A DNA stretch of 64,000 nucleotides from Streptococcus suis. GTDB taxonomy: Bacteria > Bacillota > Bacilli > Lactobacillales > Streptococcaceae. Position numbers and translations under genes: made by a program. The stretch is taken from the NCBI RefSeq assembly GCF_016743335.1, contig NZ_WCJE01000001.1, forward strand, positions 1 through 64,000, given 5' to 3'. The notes under the pieces are model-generated. The model saw only the letters and a program-made list of their open reading frames with translations, searched no databases and was not told the origin of the DNA. Below are positions 17,861-28,152 of the stretch, piece by piece. Positions within the stretch are counted from its first letter, which is position 1. Every line of letters begins with the position of its first letter.

Positions 17861-20800
17861 ATTAGCATTTGAAACAGAATTGATTCAATATATTACGACA
17901 GGGACTATTACACAGCCGGAGCACCTAGAAGGTCTAGAATGGTCTGTTAGTGATTCTTCGACCCTGTATGCAGTCAAATCTAAACTGTGGACTTATGAGC
18001 CGAGTATCAAGACAACGGAGCAATTATGGGAAAATTTTCGTAATATTCTCTGGCAACACAACCAACATCGATTGGACAAACCCTTGAGCGATACCGAGTT
18101 TGCTCAGGTCAAGCAGATTATTTCAGATCTGAAAACACCTTATGAGGCTGGTCAGTTTTTATATGGAATTAGCGGTGTTTCCGAATTGGAAATTACACTT
18201 GATGATGGACGGCATACATTTTTGACAGTATTCGACCAACGTAAGATAGGCGGTGGGGACACTGTCTACCAAGTGGTGAACCAAATTCGTAGGGCTCCTA
18301 AAATCCCTGGACGACGAGAATGTATATTCGATACAACCTTGTTGATTAATGGCTTACCTATTATTCAGATTGAAGAGAAAAAGGATACGATAGATGTGGA
18401 CAAGGCATTGAACCAAATGCATCAATATATCCAGGAACGGCAATATACGGATATTTTTTCTACCTTGCAGATTCTAGTCGCTATCGCCCCCAACAATGTT
18501 CGCTATATGGCCAATACCACTGCGGAGAAATTTAATAAGGACTTTGCTTTCCACTGGCAGCGTAAATCTGACGGTAGTAAAGTTCGGAATTGGAAAGAAT
18601 TTGCGGATTCCATGCTCAGCATTCCTATGGCCCATCAGATGGCGACCAACTACATGATCTTAGACGGGACACCGCAGAAACAAATGCTGAAAGTCATGCG
18701 TCCCTATCAAGTTTACGCCACTCAGGCGGTCATTGAGGGGATAAAAAAAGTCGATTTTGAATTAGGCTGTAACAAGGTTGGCTACATCTGGCATACGACA
18801 GGCTCAGGGAAGACGATCACTAGTTTTAAAACAGCTTGGCTGGCAAGTCGAATGCCCAAGGTAGACAAGGTTGTCTTTCTAGTGGATCGTATTGCTTTGA
18901 CCAATCAGACTAAGGATGATTATCTGGCTTATGATCCAGAAGCTGGGGAGAACAGTTTTGGTAGTATTCGAGAAACTCAAAATACCACAGCCTTGGCACG
19001 GCAGTTGACTAGTAAGGATAGTGGGATTATCGTTACTTCTGTGCAAAAATTGGATACACTGGTGAAGAGAAAATCTTTCAAATCACCAGATAAGCATATC
19101 GTGTTTATCGTTGACGAAGCTCATCGCTCAACTGGTGGAGATAGTTTTGCAGGGATTCAAAAGGCTTTTAAGAAAGCGGCTTGGATTGGCTATACAGGAA
19201 CTCCCAACTTAGATGATACAGGTGCTAGTCTGCGGACGCAAGATATTTTTGGCCCTCTTCTTCATGCCTACACTATTAAAAATGCCATTAGTGACCGCAA
19301 TGTGCTAGGGTTTAAGGTGGATTTTGAGACAACCATCGATCAGGAAAAACTAAAAACAACTTACTTACCAGATTTTTATCGGCAAAAATATCCGAAGTGG
19401 ACAAGTGCACAGATTGAAGAAAAGATTGCCAATCTAAGTCCAGATGATATGGATGATGCGGTGACTTCTAGCATCTATGACGAAAATCCAGAGCATGTTC
19501 GATTGGTAGTCGAAGATGTCTTCAAACACTGGGCAAATCGCTCTGGCAGTGGCCGTTACAATGCCTTGTTCACCACCCACGTAGGTGGAGGCAGGGCCTC
19601 CACACCCATGGCTATGATGTATTTCCGAGAGTTTCAACGAATCAACCAACTGCATCGAGAGCAAGGAGGTCTGGTCTTGAAGGTGGGAGTGACCTTTGCC
19701 TTGAATACTCAAAATAATGATAGCATGGTCGAGTCAAATACTGGTTTGCTTGAAGCTATTACGATCTATAACACAGAATTTGGGACGTCCTTTGGCTTGT
19801 CAGATGTTGCTTCTTATACAGAGGACTTGGTTAGTCGCCTCAATAGAACAGCCAAGGACAAGAACTACTTAGATTTGGTGATTGTAGTGGATCAGTTGTT
19901 GACAGGTTTCAATGCTCCTGAGCTCAATACTCTTTATGTTGACCGAACCTTAAAAGGAGCTAGTCTTATCCAGGCCTATTCTCGCACCAATCGTGTGGAG
20001 GATATGGATAAAAAACCTTTTGGACGGGTGGTCAATTACCGCTGGCCAGCCCATAATGAGAAATTGATGAATCAGGCCTTGGCCATCTATGCAGATGATA
20101 GTGCTGCCGATTTATCAGATGCGGAACAAAAAAATAACAATGAAAAAAATGGACTGGTGGCTAAGCCTTTCAAGGATGTATTTGCTGAAGTCAAACAAAC
20201 GGTCGACCAATTGAGAGAGTTGACGGGTGATTTCAATGATATTCCGAAGTCTGAGAAAAAGCGTGAGGCTATGTTAGAATTGCTCCGTGCTTACAATCAA
20301 GGATTGTCTAAGCTGAAACAGTATCAGCCAGAGGAGGTTGATGGGGTGATTGAAGGATTTGATTACAATCAGCCGGACCGCTTTATTGAAAGTTTGGGAA
20401 TGTCTGTAGAGGAAGAAAAACTTTTGACGACAGTCTTAGCCAACGAATTGAAACGAACCTTGGCGAAAGAACAAAAAGTTAGCATTCACCAAATTGAACT
20501 CAAGATGACTCACATCAAGGAAGTGACAATTGACTACGATAAATTGACCGAACTGGTTGAGCTCTTGCTGAATCAGGTTCACGAAGAGAAGATGGTAGAA
20601 GCCGCAGCTACCAGGGATGAATTGGATAGATTTGCAAGCGGTTTGGAAGACCTCAACTATGCTGACCAGATCCGTCAAACAGGGGATGCAATCTATCGAG
20701 GTGATTTTCCGACACAAGATATGAACTTTGCTTATCCAGTCAAGGGGATTGATAGTCAGAAGATTATCCAAGAAGCCTCGCATGTTTACATTGACAAGAA

Positions 20801-21059
20801 GCTCTTTGCTTTCCGAATCCAATGGGGCTTGACGGAGCATATCCGCAACCAAGAACTACGAGAGTTGTTGGCGAGACATCGATATGGTCAGAATGACTTG
20901 GATGATACCGGACACTTACGTACCTTGATAAAAGAAGCTAGTCGCGATTACCAGACCTGGGCAGAAGGTGATGCTGTTAAAGGCTTGAGTAAGATTCAGT
21001 ACCGTAATCAGTTGAGACAAGCACTATATGATTTGGCTGATGACTTGGTTGGTCAATAG
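17853..21059 (+). CDS. hsdR: Type I restriction enzyme subunit R (helicase-nuclease)
   Basis: HsdR is the ATP-driven DNA translocase and nuclease of the complex. The 1068-residue protein has an N-terminal nuclease domain with LPIIQIEEKKD (E-x-K, about residue 172), Walker A HTTGSGKT (about 314), the DEAH box IVDEAHRS (about 422), YTGTP (about 448) and a C-terminal helicase motif SRTNRVEDM (about 711). Length and order are those of a complete R subunit with no frameshift. It overlaps the small S-like gene upstream by 8 bases and is followed by a 107-base gap to hsdS that includes a new ribosome site. Confidence 0.95.
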   Translation: MNELAFETELIQYITTGTITQPEHLEGLEWSVSDSSTLYAVKSKLWTYEPSIKTTEQLWENFRNILWQHNQHRLDKPLSDTEFAQVKQIISDLKTPYEAGQFLYGISGVSELEITLDDGRHTFLTVFDQRKIGGGDTVYQVVNQIRRAPKIPGRRECIFDTTLLINGLPIIQIEEKKDTIDVDKALNQMHQYIQERQYTDIFSTLQILVAIAPNNVRYMANTTAEKFNKDFAFHWQRKSDGSKVRNWKEFADSMLSIPMAHQMATNYMILDGTPQKQMLKVMRPYQVYATQAVIEGIKKVDFELGCNKVGYIWHTTGSGKTITSFKTAWLASRMPKVDKVVFLVDRIALTNQTKDDYLAYDPEAGENSFGSIRETQNTTALARQLTSKDSGIIVTSVQKLDTLVKRKSFKSPDKHIVFIVDEAHRSTGGDSFAGIQKAFKKAAWIGYTGTPNLDDTGASLRTQDIFGPLLHAYTIKNAISDRNVLGFKVDFETTIDQEKLKTTYLPDFYRQKYPKWTSAQIEEKIANLSPDDMDDAVTSSIYDENPEHVRLVVEDVFKHWANRSGSGRYNALFTTHVGGGRASTPMAMMYFREFQRINQLHREQGGLVLKVGVTFALNTQNNDSMVESNTGLLEAITIYNTEFGTSFGLSDVASYTEDLVSRLNRTAKDKNYLDLVIVVDQLLTGFNAPELNTLYVDRTLKGASLIQAYSRTNRVEDMDKKPFGRVVNYRWPAHNEKLMNQALAIYADDSAADLSDAEQKNNNEKNGLVAKPFKDVFAEVKQTVDQLRELTGDFNDIPKSEKKREAMLELLRAYNQGLSKLKQYQPEEVDGVIEGFDYNQPDRFIESLGMSVEEEKLLTTVLANELKRTLAKEQKVSIHQIELKMTHIKEVTIDYDKLTELVELLLNQVHEEKMVEAAATRDELDRFASGLEDLNYADQIRQTGDAIYRGDFPTQDMNFAYPVKGIDSQKIIQEASHVYIDKKLFAFRIQWGLTEHIRNQELRELLARHRYGQNDLDDTGHLRTLIKEASRDYQTWAEGDAVKGLSKIQYRNQLRQALYDLADDLVGQ

Positions 21060-21166
21060 GTTGCGATTTTGTTGGATGATAGCGTATAATAGAATGGAAA
21101 TCGTCCGAAAAATTGCAAAAATAACTTTCAAAAATGAAACAAAAAGAAAGTAGAAAAGGAGGGACT

Positions 21167-22330
21167 ATGACAAAAGAAAAATCAACAGTACCACGATTGC
21201 GCTTCCCCGGATTCACGGACGCTTGGAAACAGCGTAAGTTGGGGGAGGTGGCGGTGGTAGTGATGGGACAATCTCCAGATTCAAAAAACTATACTAATAA
21301 TCCTTTAGACAATATTTTAGTTCAAGGAAATGCCGATTTAAAAAATGGGAATGTTGAACCAAGAGTTTGGACAACGCAAATTACAAAGATTGCAGAAAAA
21401 GGAGACATCATTGTATCGGTCAGAGCCCCTGTTGGAGATGTTGCCAAAACTAGATATAAGGTTGTTCTTGGGCGTGGAGTTGCAGGTATTAAGGGAAATG
21501 ATTTTATCTATCAGACTTTAATAAGAATGAAGCAGTTTGGTTATTGGATGAAGTTGAGTACTGGTTCCACTTTTGAATCAATAAATTCTGGTGATATTAA
21601 AAGTTCATTGATTCCCCTCCCCACCCTCCCCGAACAAGAAGTCATCGGCAACTTCTTCTCCGACCTAGATCAGCTTATTACTCTTCATCAGCGAAAATTA
21701 GATGATGTTAAAGAATTGAAGAAGGCTTTGTTACAGAAAATGTTTCCGAAAGGGAATGGAAACGATTTTCCTGAGCTAAGATTCCCAGAATTTACGGACG
21801 CTTGGAAACAGCGTAAGTTGGGGGAGGTGGCGGTGGTAGTGATGGGACAATCTCCAGATTCAAAAAACTATACTAATAATCCTTTAGACAATATTTTAGT
21901 TCAAGGAAATGCCGATTTAAAAAATGGGAATGTTGAACCAAGAGTTTGGACAACGCAAATTACAAAGATTGCAGAAAAAGGAGACATCATTGTATCGGTC
22001 AGAGCCCCTGTTGGAGATGTTGCCAAAACTAGATATAAGGTTGTTCTTGGGCGTGGAGTTGCAGGTATTAAGGGAAATGATTTTATCTATCAGACTTTAA
22101 TAAGAATGAAGCAGTTTGGTTATTGGATGAAGTTGAGTACTGGTTCCACTTTTGAATCAATAAATTCTGGTGATATTAAAAGTTCATTGATTCCCCTCCC
22201 CACCCTCCCCGAACAAGAAGCCATCGGCAGCTTCTTCTCCGACCTAGATCAGCTTATTACTCTTCATCAGCGTCAGTTGGATCATCTGAAACTGTTGAAA
22301 AAGGCGCTGTTACAGCAGATGTTTATATAG
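21167..22330 (+). CDS. hsdS: Type I specificity subunit with two identical recognition domains
   Basis: HsdS chooses the DNA target for restriction and methylation. The 388-residue protein has two recognition domains (about residues 17-159 and 210-352), each followed by a conserved helix (FFSDLDQLITLHQR...). The two domains are the same at the DNA level: 21215-21641 equals 21794-22220. Normal HsdS proteins carry two different domains, one for each half of an asymmetric bipartite target. This one should therefore read the same half-site twice, giving a symmetric (palindromic) target. I chose ATG 21167 for its GGAGGG ribosome site; an ATG 11 codons earlier lacks one. fic starts 12 bases after the stop codon. 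The frame is intact. Confidence 0.93.
   Translation: MTKEKSTVPRLRFPGFTDAWKQRKLGEVAVVVMGQSPDSKNYTNNPLDNILVQGNADLKNGNVEPRVWTTQITKIAEKGDIIVSVRAPVGDVAKTRYKVVLGRGVAGIKGNDFIYQTLIRMKQFGYWMKLSTGSTFESINSGDIKSSLIPLPTLPEQEVIGNFFSDLDQLITLHQRKLDDVKELKKALLQKMFPKGNGNDFPELRFPEFTDAWKQRKLGEVAVVVMGQSPDSKNYTNNPLDNILVQGNADLKNGNVEPRVWTTQITKIAEKGDIIVSVRAPVGDVAKTRYKVVLGRGVAGIKGNDFIYQTLIRMKQFGYWMKLSTGSTFESINSGDIKSSLIPLPTLPEQEAIGSFFSDLDQLITLHQRQLDHLKLLKKALLQQMFI
21215..22220 (+). repeat. 427-bp identical direct repeat encoding the recognition domain
   Basis: Copies at 21215-21641 and 21794-22220 are identical, at a 579-base offset. Similarity continues about 50 bases further with two substitutions (GTC/GCC and AAC/AGC). 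Perfect identity over 427 bp indicates recent gene conversion or duplication within hsdS. Confidence 0.9.
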
Positions 22331-22342
22331 AAAGAGGTCAGT

Positions 22343-23011
22343 ATGACATATTCGCAGGATTATTTAGATGACCTTCTGGTACGAATGGCCTATCATTCCA
22401 GCGGGATTGAGGGGAATACCATTTCTCTGCCTGAGACGGTTTCGATTATTTTGGAAAGCACGCTACCTGGCAAGCACAAGAGTATCCGTGAATTTTACGA
22501 GATTGAAAATCACAAACAAGCCTTCCAAGCTCTGCTATTTGCCTTAGATAATGGGGAAGAGCTGAGTTTGGGACTGGTTAAGGATATTCATGCCTTGTTG
22601 ATGGACCGCCTCCAGCATGATCGGGGGCAGTTTAAGTCGGTGCAAAACGCTATTATTGGTGCGACCTTCAAGACTGCATCGCCAGAGGAAACGCCTTTTC
22701 TTATGCAACAGTGGGTGGACAATGCCAACTATCGCTTGGGGTTGCCTTTGGAAATAGCTGAGCTGTTAGAGGTGTTGGCAGATGTGCATATTCAGTTCGA
22801 GCGTATTCACCCATTTAGTGATGGGAACGGTCGGACAGGACGGCTGATTTTGATGTTTCAAAGTATGCTCAAGTTGGGAGCGCCCGTACTGATTAGTAAG
22901 GAAGATCGAGCTCTTTATATGGAGTTGTTAGCGGAACAAGATGTGACTGGATTATCCCAATTACTCAAACGCTCCTTGGAGTTTGAACAAGAACGAAAAA
23001 AACAGTTTTAA
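22343..23011 (+). CDS. Fic-domain protein (AMPylase family)
   Basis: Fic enzymes move AMP or other nucleotide groups onto target proteins. The 222-residue protein has a complete core motif HPFSDGNGRTGR (about 155-166) and an N-terminal self-inhibition motif SSGIEGN (residues 19-25, of the S/TxxxE-G/N type), so it is a self-inhibited, intact class. It starts 12 bases after hsdS behind AAAGAGGTC and separates hsdS from the spare cassette. No antitoxin-like partner is seen; inhibition is built in. Its target is unknown. Fic genes inside hsd loci are seen elsewhere, but a functional link is not established. Confidence 0.9.
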   Translation: MTYSQDYLDDLLVRMAYHSSGIEGNTISLPETVSIILESTLPGKHKSIREFYEIENHKQAFQALLFALDNGEELSLGLVKDIHALLMDRLQHDRGQFKSVQNAIIGATFKTASPEETPFLMQQWVDNANYRLGLPLEIAELLEVLADVHIQFERIHPFSDGNGRTGRLILMFQSMLKLGAPVLISKEDRALYMELLAEQDVTGLSQLLKRSLEFEQERKKQF

Positions 23012-23092
23012 GTCGAGTTTTCAGAAAGCGGCTTTCAATCGGAACTATTATTTTTGCCTGAAAATACAATGAAAACCTTACTTTCACAACTA

Positions 23093-23619
23093 CTTGGAAA
23101 CAGCGTAAGTTGGGGGAGGTGGCTACTTTTGCCAAAGGAAACGGTTATTCGAAGAAAGATTTAGTTATTGAAGGTTCCCCGATTATTTTATATGGTCGTC
23201 TATATACGAAGTATGAAACGGTTATCTCAGAAGTTGATACTTTTGTATCTGTTGAAGATAATAAAAATAGTGTAGTGTATAGTGAAGGTGGTGAGGTGTT
23301 AGTACCTGCTTCGGGTGAAAGTTCACTAGATATTGCTAGGGCTTCCGTTGTTGCAAAAAAAGGCATAATCTTAGGTGGAGATATAAATATAATTCGATTA
23401 CATTCGGAGATTTTTCCTGTATTTTTAGCACTTACTATATCTAATGGAAAACAACAAAAAGGCTTGAGTAAACGTGCTCAGGGAAAATCTGTAGTACATC
23501 TTCATAATTCAGATCTGAAAAAGGTGGACTTGGATTTCCCCACCCTCCCCGAACAAGAAGCCATCGGCAGCTTCTTCTCCGACCTAGATCAGCTTATTAC
23601 TCTTCATCAGCGAAAATGA
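23093..23619 (+). pseudogene. Spare hsdS recognition-domain cassette without a start
   Basis: The frame reads TTWKQRKLGEVATFAKGNGYSKKDL and ends FFSDLDQLITLHQRK then a stop. Its first 31 bases (23093-23123) equal those at 21222 and 21801 in hsdS, and its last part (23538-23612) equals the hsdS sequence after each domain. The domain between these repeats differs from that in hsdS, so it encodes another specificity. No ribosome site or start codon precedes the frame, and the preceding bases do not match hsdS. The extra CGAAAAT after the 3' repeat matches the first hsdS copy, so the cassette came from, or fits, the first domain position. It has the same orientation as hsdS, with fic in between. 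Confidence 0.85.
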
Positions 23620-23663
23620 GATTTCGAGTAAAAAATGAAACAACATGAAAGGATTACAAAAAC

Positions 23664-25253
23664 ATGTCAAAAACTATTCAAGCCATTACCAATCAGATTT
23701 GGTCCATGGCCAATGAATTGCGAGGAAACATGGATGCTTCGGAATATAAGAACTATATCCTGGCCTTCATGTTCTATCGCTACCTATCTGAGCATCAAGA
23801 GCGTTTCTTGGTGGAAGATGAAATTATCAGTCCTGCTCCAGGGGAAACTGTTCAGGATGCCTATGCGCGAGAAGCAGTTGGGAATGACTTGGTGGAGTAT
23901 TTGGAAAATACAGCTTCTCACCTTGGATACGCGATTGCACCAGAAGATACCTGGGCAAGACTGGTAGCCAAAATTGATAACAGTGAGATTGTAGCGAGTG
24001 ACTACCAGACGATTTTCGATCATTTTAACGCCAATGTAGAACTCAATCAGGATGCTATGGAAGATTTCAGAGGCGTCTTTAATGACATCAATCTAGGTGA
24101 CTCTCGTTTGGGCAATTCAACGGTTGCGCGTGCAAAATCCTTGAACAGTATTGTGAAGCTGATTGACAGCATTGAGTATAAAAATGATGAAGGAAAGGAT
24201 ATTCTGGGAGAAATCTATGAGTATCTTATTGGACAGTTTGCCGCTTCGGCAGGTAAAAAAGGTGGAGAATTTTATACCCCGCATCAAGTGAGTAAGATTT
24301 TAGCCAAGATTGTTACTTTAGGTTTGGAAAAATCAGATACTAGCTTCTCTGTTTACGATCCAACCATGGGTTCAGGGTCTTTGCTACTAACAGTGCGTAA
24401 TGAACTACCTCAGGGCCAGCATATCAAATTCTATGGCCAAGAAATGAACACAACTACTTATAACTTGGCGCGGATGAACCTGATGATGCATCAGGTCGGC
24501 TACAGCAATATGATTTTGAATAATGCTGATACCTTAGAAAGTGACTGGCCGGACGGGGTCGATGAACTTGGAATCGATCAGCCACGTAGTTTTGATGCGG
24601 TCGTCGCAAACCCACCCTACTCTGCTAAATGGGACAATCGTGAGTCCAAATTGAAGGATCCACGGTTTATGGAATACGGTAAGTTAGCACCAGCTTCTAA
24701 AGCGGACTTTGCCTTTATCTTACACAGTCTTTATCATCTGAATAATACAGGGACCATGGCCATTGTTTTACCACACGGAGTGCTCTTTAGGGGAGCAGCA
24801 GAAGGTCATATTCGCAAACTGATTATTGAGAAAAATTACCTGGATGCAGTTATTGGCTTGCCAGCTAACCTGTTTTATGGCACAGGCATTCCAACCACTA
24901 TTCTAGTCTTCAAAAAAAATCGTCAGACCAAGGATGTATTCTTTATCGATGCGAGCAAGGAGTTTGAAAAAGGGAAGAACCAGAATCACCTTTCCGATGA
25001 CATGGTAGAAAAAATTGTAGAGACCTATCATAATCGTCAGTCTCTTGACAAATATGCTCATTTGGCATCAATAGAAGAAATTGTAGAAAACGACTACAAT
25101 CTAAATATTCCTCGTTACGTCGATACTTTTGAGGAAGAGGAAGAGATTGATCTCGGGCAAGTAACGCAGCAACTAGAACAAGATAGACTAGAGATTCGGG
25201 CACTAGAAGATAAGATTCGTCAACAATTAAAGACTTTGGGAGTAGATTTTTAG
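23664..25253 (+). CDS. hsdM: Type I modification methyltransferase subunit M
   Basis: HsdM methylates adenine at N6 in the target sequence. The 529-residue protein has the N-terminal HsdM helix domain, the AdoMet motif DPTMGSGSLLL (about residue 231) and the catalytic motif NPPY (about 315, in AVVANPPYSAKW). The C-terminus is helical and charged (VTQQLEQDRLEIRALEDKI), as needed to contact HsdS. The start ATG 23664 follows GAAAGGATTAC. Having hsdM last, after the spare cassette, means that deletion between the direct repeats would leave hsdM intact. It shares a terminator with convergent serS. Confidence 0.95.
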   Translation: MSKTIQAITNQIWSMANELRGNMDASEYKNYILAFMFYRYLSEHQERFLVEDEIISPAPGETVQDAYAREAVGNDLVEYLENTASHLGYAIAPEDTWARLVAKIDNSEIVASDYQTIFDHFNANVELNQDAMEDFRGVFNDINLGDSRLGNSTVARAKSLNSIVKLIDSIEYKNDEGKDILGEIYEYLIGQFAASAGKKGGEFYTPHQVSKILAKIVTLGLEKSDTSFSVYDPTMGSGSLLLTVRNELPQGQHIKFYGQEMNTTTYNLARMNLMMHQVGYSNMILNNADTLESDWPDGVDELGIDQPRSFDAVVANPPYSAKWDNRESKLKDPRFMEYGKLAPASKADFAFILHSLYHLNNTGTMAIVLPHGVLFRGAAEGHIRKLIIEKNYLDAVIGLPANLFYGTGIPTTILVFKKNRQTKDVFFIDASKEFEKGKNQNHLSDDMVEKIVETYHNRQSLDKYAHLASIEEIVENDYNLNIPRYVDTFEEEEEIDLGQVTQQLEQDRLEIRALEDKIRQQLKTLGVDF

Positions 25254-25261
25254 ATAAATGA

Positions 25262-25292
25262 AAAGAGCGAGTAGAATTTTCCTCGCTCTTTC
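25262..25292. terminator. Bidirectional terminator between hsdM and serS
   Basis: AAAGAGCGAG and CTCGCTCTTT pair around a 10-base loop, with T-rich sequence on both strands. Confidence 0.8.
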
Positions 25293-25302
25293 TTTGTATA
25301 TC

Positions 25303-26792
<1,490 letters not shown>

Positions 26793-26806
<14 letters not shown>

Positions 26807-27164
26807 ATAGATTCGAAATTTTTCTGCCGATTGTTTGCATAAGAGTCGGTAATTTCACAACTTTTTCATTGCCGATATGCTCACGGGCAATTTTTAGGAT
26901 TTTACCAGAATCTTTGGAGGCAAATAAGAAGCGACTTTTTTCTGTATAGATTTCAAAATGCCGACTGATTTTATTGTGATGTACATTGGCTCCGATGGAT
27001 TGAATCGAATCCCAAGGAATCTGGATATAGCGCTCGACATTATTGTCTGGGTAGAATTCAAGTGCTTTGTCCCCAATGAGAAATTTACCAACCTTACCAC
27101 CAAAGCCCATGTAGGAAACTCCTGTGGTTTGTAGTTCAACGCTTGTATTTTGTGATTGTGCCAT
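26793..27164 (-). CDS. manO: DUF956 protein of the mannose PTS locus
   Basis: The 123-residue protein belongs to the DUF956 family, which is found next to mannose PTS genes in streptococci and lactococci and is named ManO there. It is soluble with a basic C-terminus (TIGRKISNLFAKK) and a central WDSIQSIGANVHHNK segment. A regulatory role on PTS uptake has been proposed for the family; nothing in the sequence proves it. It lies downstream of manN after a terminator, so it is transcribed by read-through. Its 3' end contains the serS -35 element. Confidence 0.85.
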
Positions 27165-27194
27165 AGTGCTCCTTTCCTAGATGTTCATTATATC

Positions 27195-27216
27195 ATAAAA
27201 CCCCGCAAGAGCGGGG
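27195..27216 (-). terminator. Terminator after manN
   Basis: CCCCGC and GCGGGG pair around AAGA. On the minus strand the hairpin is followed by TTTTAT. It lies between manN and the DUF956 gene. Confidence 0.75.
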
Positions 27217-27223
27217 TCCTTGA

Positions 27224-28135
27224 TTACATAATGTTGAAGAAACGAGCAAGAATACCTACGATGAAGAGACCGATAATCATTGTGATTGGTGTTACTTTCT
27301 TCTTAAGCAAGTGCATGCAGAGGAAAGTAAGGAGAAGTCCCATCAAACCAGGAATCAAGCTGTCCAACTGACCTTGTAATGTTTGAGCTTGAGTTGGTTC
27401 AAGGCTAAGTCCGCTAAGAGCTTGACCAAGAATACCTTTCAACTCAGCACCAGTAACAGTACCTTCTGGGAAGACGATGTAAGCACCTTCTGACAATTGT
27501 TTAGCAGGAAGATTTACAGCGAAAGTAATTGATACCCAACGTTGAACTAGAACAGCGAGGATGAACATACCAAGGATGGATGCACCTTTAGTGATGTCTT
27601 GAAGGATACCACCAGACATGTCTTTAGTGATTTCGCTACCAGCCTTGTAACCAAATTCTTGAGTATACCATAGGAAGGCCATACGGATTGCGTTCCAACC
27701 AAAGAAGAAGATGATTGGTCCCATGATATTTCCAGATAGTGCAAGTGAAGCACCCAGAGCACCAAGGATTGGACGAACAGTAAACCAGAAAACTGGGTCA
27801 CCGATACCAGCAAGAGGTCCCATCATACCGATTTTCACACCTTGGATAGCTGTGTCATCGATAGCAGCACCGTTTGCGCGCTCTTCTTCAAGGGCAAGAG
27901 TTACACCAAGGATTGGTGAAGCAACGTATGGGTGAGTGTTGAAGAATTCCAAGTGGCGCTCAAGAGCAGCAGCTTGATCTTCTTTTTTCGTGTAAAGTTT
28001 TTTGATAGCTGGGATCATTGCATAAGCCCAACCTAAGTTTTGCATACGCTCGTAGTTCCAAGAACCTTGAAGGAAGGTTGAACGCCACCAAACTTTTTTA
28101 CGATCGCTTACGGAAAGTTGAATTTTTTCTGACAT
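27224..28135 (-). CDS. manN: Mannose-type PTS component IID
   Basis: IID and IIC form the membrane channel for glucose, mannose and related sugars. The 303-residue protein shows the IID family start (VWWRSTFLQGSWNYERMQNLGWAYAMIPAIKKLY) and C-terminal hydrophobic segments (GLMGLLLTFLCMHLLKKK, ITMIIGLFIVGILARFF). It is the last gene of manLMN, 17 bases after manM, and is followed by the terminator at 27195. The ribosome site is AAGGGAGATTC. Confidence 0.95.
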   Translation of the reverse strand: MSEKIQLSVSDRKKVWWRSTFLQGSWNYERMQNLGWAYAMIPAIKKLYTKKEDQAAALERHLEFFNTHPYVASPILGVTLALEEERANGAAIDDTAIQGVKIGMMGPLAGIGDPVFWFTVRPILGALGASLALSGNIMGPIIFFFGWNAIRMAFLWYTQEFGYKAGSEITKDMSGGILQDITKGASILGMFILAVLVQRWVSITFAVNLPAKQLSEGAYIVFPEGTVTGAELKGILGQALSGLSLEPTQAQTLQGQLDSLIPGLMGLLLTFLCMHLLKKKVTPITMIIGLFIVGILARFFNIM

Positions 28136-28152
28136 GATGAATCTCCCTTCTC

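Noticed and set aside
23093-23123. The shared 31-bp sequence as a recombinase core site
   Set aside because: It encodes conserved HsdS residues (WKQRKLGEVA), so coding constraint and homology explain it; it also lacks inverted-repeat arms typical of tyrosine recombinase sites. Kept only as a homology block.
16238-25255. Interpretation of the island as a prophage because of the integrase
   Set aside because: No phage structural, replication or lysis genes are present and no att duplication was found; the neighbours are a complete type I restriction system.
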